Source: Welwitschia mirabilis (lineage: Eukaryota > Gnetophyta > Gnetopsida > Welwitschiales). From it: a DNA stretch of 64,000 nucleotides. Below the pieces are notes generated by a model. That model did no database searches and was not told the DNA's origin. It saw only the letters and a list, made by a program, of their open reading frames with translations. Location of the stretch: contig JBOZIK010000001.1 in the NCBI GenBank assembly GCA_051453625.1, positions 5,481,794 through 5,545,793 of the forward strand, given 5' to 3'. The first letter of the stretch is position 1. Each line of letters starts with the position of its first letter. A program made the position numbers and the translations under genes. Positions 57,619 through 64,000 of the stretch are shown in pieces.

Positions 57619-58669
57619 TGTTGTGATGCATATTTATATAATGTTAGTCCATAGTAAAGTTGAATCTTATTAATCATAAATATAATGCATAAACACAACA
57701 CACTAATATAGATGAAAGTAACTTGAATGTCGTAATCCAACAATGGCCAAATTAAGAAATAAGAGAGTCGCTTTCTACAAAGAAATGCTTGTACTCTAAT
57801 TCATAGAAACAACTTATAATAAATGAAAGTAAAAGTATAACACACTTATGCAAATCTAATATACAAAAGAAAACAATAATGCACCTAAATAAACTAATTA
57901 AGCATGACCTTGATAAAGGTTTCCTTCATAACCTATATCACTAGAAAAACTCTCACTGGATTATAAGCAATATAAGCTCTGAGGGTGGAAAATAATCATA
58001 CATTAAAATCAGAAAAAAGAAATATTTTGTATTAGGTTGTGAACCACATCTGTATTACAAAGTAGCCACATCTCAATGGAGAAAACACTATTCAATACCA
58101 AGGAAAACATCTCTCTGTAAACAAAGATAAGAAGAAGTTTAAGATGAGACCACTATTTATTAACACACAAGCACATAAGAAAATAGATAGAAAGGCATGG
58201 GTAAAATTGTAATGATCGCATTAGAAGAAACAGATGCATACATAGTAGAATTTAGGTGAATTTTTAGTGTAAACATTATAATAGTATCATCCGACAGGTT
58301 ATCTGGCTCATAGAAGAGATGATGCCATCTCATATTAATCCACATTAGCTACCAGCTTATTTATAGTCAGCATTTCTATTGACACTATTTTCTCAGTCAT
58401 CTATATAGTTGTCCAGACGATGACATTGATGATGGCCTTCGACAAATCTTTAATTAGTGCATCAGCCTTAACATTTTTCACTTAGTTATCTCAGAAATGT
58501 AAATTATTCATAATTGTTCAAAATGTTATAAATCATTATGGATATTGCATGTTTCCATCTCTTTCACTTCAGCTCTCCATTATATAAGAAATCAAGCATT
58601 TACCTATCTATTATCTTATAAAACCACTCAGAACACCCTATGAAATATTCTTAAGTTAGTAGTGCAACA
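57619..58669 (-). repeat. 5' LTR of element B
   Basis: About 1.05 kb, matching 32,857-33,965 throughout. On the plus strand it starts TGTTGTGATG and ends GTGCAACA. Confidence 0.85.
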
Positions 58670-59164
58670 ATTTTAGTGGCCATTATTCTACAAATAAAAC
58701 TATCACCAAGATTTTATAATTATGTTTTTATTAGTCTTTAATTTTTAAAGATGCATATATTTATTGCAAATACTATGAAAAATGTTAAAAAGTAGGAAAC
58801 CTCATAAGAAGAAACACAATGCCTCTAAATCATATTTTCATATTAGAATCTTTTAATATTTAGAGAATTAATTTTCAAGGCCCTTATCCTCACTTAAATG
58901 AAACATTACTACATTCTCATTTATGTAAACTATGTGATTAAATGAGTAGAAGATTATGCATGTAAAAATAATGATGCCCAAATAGTAGTTACATTCTTTA
59001 AAGAAAACATCTTAACAACATTTGGTTATCTTAGGATTATAACTAGTAATAGAAGCACCCACTTCTATAGCAAAGTACATAACAAACTATTGGCCAAATA
59101 TGGGGTTACTCATAAAGTCTAAATACATTATCTCCCAAACTAGTAGATAAGTTAATGTCATTAA
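58670..59164 (+). pseudogene. element A integrase, zinc finger right half and core
   Basis: Continues from 32,856: SGHYSTNKTITKIL (zinc finger), GNLIRRNTMPLNHIF, INFQGPYPHLNET (core start, D of GIDF lost), NRSTHFYSKVHNKLLAKYG (second catalytic region) and VTHKV with the position for PYHPQTSGQ reading HYLPN. It stops after VNVIN, where the 16S/LINE insertion begins. Confidence 0.85.
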
Positions 59165-59375
59165 CACCAGGTACTGATCGTCACCTTGGTAAGCCATTGC
59201 CTTAATAGCTAATTAACCAGATGTAAGACCCTCCTTAGATGGATTTATCCTTTTCCCTCCTCAGCCTATAGGATATTAGAAACCATTTATGGCTCTTATT
59301 CCCCTTCCAAGGGTAGGTTCTCATGCATTACTTATCCATCTACCACGAGAAACACCACTTCCCATTTGGCTATAC
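59165..59375 (-). pseudogene. rrn16: plastid 16S rRNA fragment, antisense
   Basis: The plus strand reads CACCTTGGTAAGCCATTGCC, CTCCTCAGCCTATAGGATAT, TTCCCCTTCCAAGGGTAGGT and GAAACACCACTTCCC. This is the reverse complement of roughly bases 50-270 of plastid 16S, including the AGCTAGTTGGT and CCCTTGGGAGGGGAA regions. Differences are mostly transitions. The 5' terminal 40 bases and the rest of the gene are absent. Confidence 0.85.
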
Positions 59376-60419
59376 ATTTTTATAGATAGAAATTATGATT
59401 TTATATTCTTTTGTTAAATGAATTATAAAACATTGATATGCTATGTTATAGGGAAGTCTTTCATGATGTTTTAGAATGAATATAGAACCCTGATTCCTAG
59501 ATTTCAAACTCCAAGTTTATCTTTAAAGAGATAATTAAAGTGTATTAGGATCTATAATAGATTTTATTTGCAAAAAACTAAACACTATGACTTCATTAAT
59601 AAGTTCTACTAGGTCTCATGCTATATAATCTAAGGTTCTAGATCCAAAAACATTGAGATAGAATAATGCTTTTTTCAAGTCAAATACTTTACTATGTAAA
59701 AGTTTCATTGGGGGTAAGAAGCATTCGAATATTGATAAATTGATTTAAAGTTAGTAGAATTAGATCCACTTTTCTAGGATCATAAGTCGAAGCAATAAAA
59801 ACAATATTTATTTTACTAAAAAAATATTCTCATCTTAGTTCTTCTCCATAAACTCAATTAGTTACAAAGAAACATATTCATCTTAGAGAATTTATTTATT
59901 TTTAAGGCAGAAATGAAATCAATCTTTTGTTTTATATCTATAGGAGAAGTGTAATATTTTTCTTTCTTTTCTATCATGGTAGAAATACAATCAATCTCTT
60001 TGACTATGGTATAAATATTAGTCCATGCCATTTGATCAATGCTTGGGATCCATAATATGCAAGGATACATTGCTTCTACCATTTTCAAAATCTGTCAAAA
60101 TTAGGGGAAAGTTTTATAACTAGAAAATAATCAATCTAAATTGACTTTTACTAAAGGAACATAAGAGTCTACTATTAGACTTCAAACCAAATAGTATCAA
60201 CTAGTTTTCTAAGGACCTATCAGCAAAAATCCCTTTGAAAAAGGATGATCCTAAAAATAAACGAGTTTTTCTAGCTTTAGAAAATATGTTCTGGTTAGAT
60301 TTGGTAATATTATGATAAAAAGCAATGAAGATACTTTATTCAGGTGAACAAAATAAATTAAACTTATAATTCATTAGATCTTTTTGAAAAATTTCATTAA
60401 ATATTATAAGTGTAAAAAC
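59376..60419. other. middle of the chimeric insertion, unassigned
   Basis: It contains one 76-codon minus-strand ORF (59,858-60,088) reading WIPSIDQMAWTNIYTIVKEI and SPIDIKQKIDFISALKINKF. I could not match it to a family. Nothing else stands out. Confidence 0.3.
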
Positions 60420-60930
60420 CCTAGCTCTTCCATGGTTTGATAACCTTTGTAGATAGGATGCTCGTCGGTCAAATTTGATTCAAATTAGGAGAGGTCTTTT
60501 GCTATTCTTAGGAAGGAGGCTTAGAGCATTAGACTTCCTGAGGCTGCTGTCAATCATGTGATGCAGCAATACTAAGCCCTTATTTTCTACAAATCTACAA
60601 CCCCTATTTTTTAGCAATGCTCTATGCTGGGTGTCAAGCATTCACTTAACGCTCTCATATGGAGATCCTATTTTAGCAATCAAAGAGATAAATCCCTAGG
60701 CTTTACTAATATGCCTTCTCCATTATGTTCTTCTTGAGGAAAACTCTATGTTTTCTAGGTAATTTGCTACTCTCTTAGGACATTTCCTCCCTAGTTTTTT
60801 ATTTTAGTTGATTTAAAGTGACTTATTCTAGGTTCAATTTATTCTTTTTTTATAAGAGTTTATTTTATTATCCTCCTCTAGTAATGAAATGGTTTTAATT
60901 TCATTCAATTAAAAAAAAAGACTTAAATTT
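60420..60930 (+). other. LINE-like 3' end with A-tail
   Basis: The segment ends in TTATTATCCTCCTCTAGTAA, then TGGTTTTAATTTCATTCAAT and nine A. This is like the 3' end of plant L1 elements. No ORF2 domain is readable. Confidence 0.45.
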
Positions 60931-60937
60931 TTAATGT

Positions 60938-61510
60938 AAACCAAGAAATTAAAAAAATCGTATAGAAAGTAGTAAGTTTAACTAGGAAAGATGGGTCTTA
61001 TAAGTTGAACGATGATTTATGGGCCTACAGAATAGCTTATAAGATACCCTTAGGAATGTATCCCTTTAGGCTGATCTATGGTAAGGTGTGTCATCTCCCT
61101 ATTGAGTGGGAATACAAAGCTTATTGAGGAATTAAAAACATGAAATTGGACTTTGAAATAACAAGGAAATAGTGAGATATCTAATTGAATGAGTTAGATG
61201 AGATTAGGAATGATACATACAAGAATAGAAATATTGATAAGGATAGGATGAAAAAATGACATGATCAAAATATCTTAAGAAAAACATTTAAGAAGGAAGA
61301 ACTAGTTTGATTTATAATTTAAGGCTACATTTATTTCCATGAAAACTAGTTTCTAAATGGAAAGATCCTTATGTAATAAAACAAGTATTGTCAAATGATG
61401 TAATCCTCATTAAAAACCTAAAAAATCATTAAGCTTTTAAAGTTAATGGTTACCACCTTAAGCACTTTCATTCATCTCTTCCATCCATCTATAAGTTTGT
61501 GAAATTATTA
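60938..61510 (+). pseudogene. element A integrase, C-terminal part
   Basis: Resumes with NQEIKKIV, then [52 protein letters not shown]-stop-KLVSKWKDPYV and FKVNGYHLKHFHSS. These are the boxes W...L.DALWAYRTA.KTP.GM.P..LVYGK.CHLPVE, LFPGKLRSRW.GPF and FKVNGHRLK.F of Athila integrase. It is better preserved than the core. Confidence 0.85.
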
Positions 61511-62937
61511 ACCTAGGTTAATAATCCTTAATAATTAATTTAAAATAATAAGTTATCATTATGTTATCATAAGTTTATATTAAAATTAAGTTTATGTGTT
61601 TTAATTAAGAGAAAGTATGCTTAGTTTGAGTTATTTTATTAAGGCTAGCTTCACTTGAAGTTTTTAATTTGACCAAAGGAAAAAAATGGATAAAAGGTAA
61701 AATCTACCTTTAGGAAGTACTCTTGATTTTCAAGCATTTATGGGATTAATATTAATTCTTAATTGGGATAATGAGGTAATGACCTTGATTTGTATTTAAA
61801 ACAAAAGAAAAAGATACATATGAAAAGAAAAGTCAAAAAGAAAATATATCTTTTTTCTAAAAGCACATTTTATTTAATCAGTATCACTAAGTTTAGTTAA
61901 CTACATCAAGGATGTGGACACACATTGGTAATGTAGCTCTAATGATCTATTTATGGCATGATCAACTGCATTGGGGCTATGATCACTCCTTAGCAATGTA
62001 GCACTGATTTCTTCATGAAGAAAATGTTTAACTCCATTAGAAAAACGATTCTTTAACATTGGATGCTTAATTAGATAAAAATTCTTGAAATAGATTTAAT
62101 CTTAAGGGTGGAAAGGAAAATGAAAAGATAAAAAGAGGGGAATTAAATATTTCATTATGTTTCTTTTCCTTAACTCTTATACCTAGATTTTGCTTATTGA
62201 CTTTTAAAATTTCATGATTTTACTTAGTGGATACCTTGCTTAAATAATAACTTTATCCATTATATAAAAAATAAATTTTACCAAAAAAATTCAATAAAAG
62301 GGCCATTAGCTTAGGGAAGTTATTTCATTTGTTCATAGGCTGAGTTACATTTCTCTTCCTTATCCATTACCATTTGCATTTCATATCCATTTCATGCATA
62401 GTCATAATTCATTTCCTCACTTTACCTTTATTCTATTTTCATGAAGAATAGAACATTGTAAGATACACATGTTTCTATCACAGGCTGAACTTTTTCATCA
62501 TGTTTTCACTAAATAAAAAAGAAAAAAACAAAATTGAATTATTGGTAGGTAGAAAATATGAGATTGTGTTTAATAGTTTTTCTTCACATTATGGCATTTT
62601 GCATTTTTTCCTTTTTGAATTAAAAAACTTGTGTTGAATAATTTCTAGAACTTTAAATTTATTTCTCAAAAGTCGATTATAATTTTTCCTATCTTAAAAA
62701 TTTTGAGGACAAAGTCTAATTTTGGTTGGAGGTGTAGCATCCACTCTTTTTTTTTTTTTTTTTTGAAAAATCATAATGTTAATGGCTTATTTTTCTTTAA
62801 AATTGATCAAAAAGTTTTCAAAATTTATATCATCTTATAAAATCTTGAATAATTTTCCTTAGAATTTTTCCATGCTAATCATTCTTTATCATGCCTTTTT
62901 TTTACTAAGGGTCTAGCAAAAGTCTAGTTAGGTGGTG
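61511..62937 (+). other. 3' spacer of element A, ending in a polypurine tract
   Basis: Non-coding. CAACTGCATTGGGGCTATG near 61,970 is shared with the spacer near 9930. GTCTAGTTAGGTGGTG (62,922-62,937) is the polypurine tract. A poly-T run lies at about 62,748-62,764. Confidence 0.65.
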
Positions 62938-63857
62938 TGATAACATGTAAAAATTAACATTTAGATCATGTATTTTAGGTTAATTTAGCTTAGAAAATAT
63001 ATTTAATTAATCACTTTTATCATGAAATTATGTCTTTCCTTAGTTTTATTGTAAATTATGAAATTATGCACTTTTTTATGAAAAACTTAGGTACTTAACA
63101 TCATAATGGAGAATGATGCCAAATTAGCTTTAAACTACCATGCTTGACTTATCATTGAATAACATGTGGTAGGAAGTTATGGGCCCTATCAATTATTGCA
63201 TCATAGTTAGCTAAGATCCTTAAAGACTTGATATTGATATGGTGGATATGTAATGCTAATGTGACAAACACATAGCAGTGAGTTGATAGTGTAGTGCTAA
63301 TAGCATATGGTGGTGGTATTAATACAAATGGTGCTAGTATCAGTTGGAAGTTTTTACACAAATGGCCAAATGTTGAAGGAATCATGATAATTTTCTATCA
63401 AATGTCACAAAATAAAACTTTCACCTAATAGGATAGGATGAAGCTCTAATCAAATGATAAATGATGAAGTGCTACAAGAAAAAGATTCCATTTAATGATA
63501 TAAGATAATAAATCTTTACTTACACTTAAATATATAAGATAAAATATAGTTTTATAATGCTAAATGATGAAGATTCTATTTAATACTACCAGACAGAGTC
63601 CACTCATCTCACTTATTAGTACAAGCTAAGAAACCCATTCATCACCCTCCTTAATTTTACCTATAAAAGGCCTTGAAGACCCTCATTATAACATGACTTC
63701 CTCAATGGTGAAAGCTCCATTATACCTTAGCATGATCTTCAACATGATGCCTTGCTAAGTTTCCTTTAGAGTGAGCTAGTCTCAAGGATATCTTAAGGAG
63801 TTTGTACTTGATGATGCCTCTTTTTTATAATGTAAGGTAATTTCTTTTATTTTATAT
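62938..63857 (+). repeat. 3' LTR of element A, interrupted
   Basis: Matches the 5' LTR from its first base to GTAATTTCTTTTATTTTATAT, where a B-family LTR is inserted. The minus ORF at 63,152-63,385 is LTR sequence. Confidence 0.8.
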
Positions 63858-64000
63858 TGTTGTGGTGTGAATTTATGAAATCTTGAAGTCCTTAGGTAAA
63901 CCTGTAAATCATATAACTTATAGAAAAACACACGCTAGTATAGACGGGAGTTCACCCGAATGTCGTAATCCCAACAAAGGCACTAGGCTCAGAGTTAGAG
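63858..64000. mobile_element. B-family LTR, less decayed, running off the window
   Basis: Starts TGTTGTGGTG as the B LTRs do, then aligns with 32,857 onward: GGGAGTTCACCCGAATGTCG here against GGAGTGACCCAAATGTCATA there. It keeps CG-containing words the other copies have lost, so it looks younger. Confidence 0.75.

Larger units (their letters stand above)
32857..58669 (-). mobile_element. element B: Athila-clade Ty3/gypsy retrotransposon, minus strand, inserted in the integrase of A
   Basis: LTRs at 32,857-33,965 and 57,619-58,669 share TGTTGTGATG at the left end and end in AACA, giving TGTTG...CAACA terminal inverted repeats. CTTTT (32,852-32,856) and ATTTT (58,670-58,674) flank it as a 5-bp target duplication with one change. 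The primer site is on the right and the polypurine tract on the left, so it runs on the minus strand. Its domains read right to left: gag, protease, RT, RNase H, integrase, env-position ORF. It is split by a plastid-derived tract and an 8.1-kb gene-carrying insertion. Confidence 0.85.
59165..60930 (+). mobile_element. chimeric insertion: antisense plastid 16S plus LINE-like 3' end
   Basis: It splits the integrase of A between VNVIN and NVNQEIKKI. The flanks TTAATGTCATTAAC (before 59,165) and TTAATGTAAACC (at about 60,931) form a likely 8-14-bp target duplication. The right end has TTCATTCAATTAAAAAAAAA, like the tail of a plant LINE. The left end is antisense plastid 16S rRNA. Long TSD plus A-tail suggests target-primed reverse transcription. 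Confidence 0.6.
26231..63857 (+). mobile_element. element A: Athila-clade Ty3/gypsy retrotransposon, heavily nested
   Basis: LTRs begin at 26,231 and 62,938, both with TGATAACATGTAAAAATTAA. Domains in plus-strand order are gag, protease, RT, RNase H and integrase. The protease box IILGRPFLTTSNAIINYK and the gag wording place it in the Athila clade. It is interrupted by element B (32,857-58,669), by a 16S/LINE chimera (59,165-60,930) and, in its 3' LTR, by another B-family LTR. TTTCT precedes the 5' LTR; the matching right flank is outside the window. Confidence 0.8.

Noticed and set aside
1-64000. CRISPR arrays, operons, ribosome binding sites, bacterial genes
   Set aside because: No regularly spaced repeats and no prokaryotic gene layout. 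The rRNA and tRNA copies are plastid-derived inserts in plant nuclear DNA.

Overview
The window is nuclear DNA of a land plant: very AT-rich, built almost entirely of decayed retrotransposons nested in one another, plus DNA transferred from the plastid. Land-plant origin is shown by Athila-type Ty3/gypsy elements with the TGGCGCCGTTGCC-type primer site, by plastid rRNA/tRNA remnants in the order 23S, 4.5S, 5S, trnR-ACG, trnN-GUU (a separate 4.5S is a plant plastid trait), and by fragments of a plant RING-finger gene and a TMK-like receptor kinase. The species cannot be named from the sequence. I see no gene that looks intact. Almost every coding stretch carries stops of the kind expected from C-to-T change on either strand (TGG to TAG, CAA to TAA, CGA to TGA).

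Left block (1-17,600). A gypsy polyprotein (248-1033, resuming at 12,489-13,403) was split inside its integrase by an Athila-like element (1034-12,483). That element was itself split by a Ty1/copia element (4364 to about 9097) retaining gag and protease. The gypsy 3' region, with two polypurine tracts, follows, then AT-rich DNA without recognisable genes.

Middle (17,600-26,230). A minus-strand LINE carries an endonuclease and a complete but broken reverse transcriptase (17,600-20,870). A probable LTR start lies at 21,704 with a TATA box. The rest is unassigned.

Right block (26,231-64,000). An Athila-clade element, called A here (plus strand, LTRs at 26,231 and 62,938), has gag, protease, RT/RNase H and integrase. 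Its integrase zinc finger is split by a second Athila-clade element, B (minus strand, 32,857-58,669), whose parts run right to left: LTR, PBS, gag, protease, RT, RNase H, integrase, env-position ORF, PPT, LTR. B contains two large insertions. One is a plastid-derived tract (at least 39,202-40,921). The other is an 8.1-kb Pack-MULE-like insertion (44,760-52,874) with a 9-bp-type target duplication, carrying a RING gene copy with a poly(A) tail and an antisense TMK-like kinase fragment. A's integrase is split again by a 1.77-kb insertion that begins with antisense plastid 16S rRNA and ends in a LINE-like poly(A) tail (59,165-60,930). A's 3' LTR is split by a better-preserved B-family LTR running off the right end (63,858).

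The window is therefore a record of successive insertions rather than a set of cooperating genes. The most unusual parts are the gene-carrying 8.1-kb insertion, the 16S/LINE chimera, and the rearranged plastid tract. Eight N-gaps are present; at least two are flanked by duplicated sequence and look like assembly artefacts.
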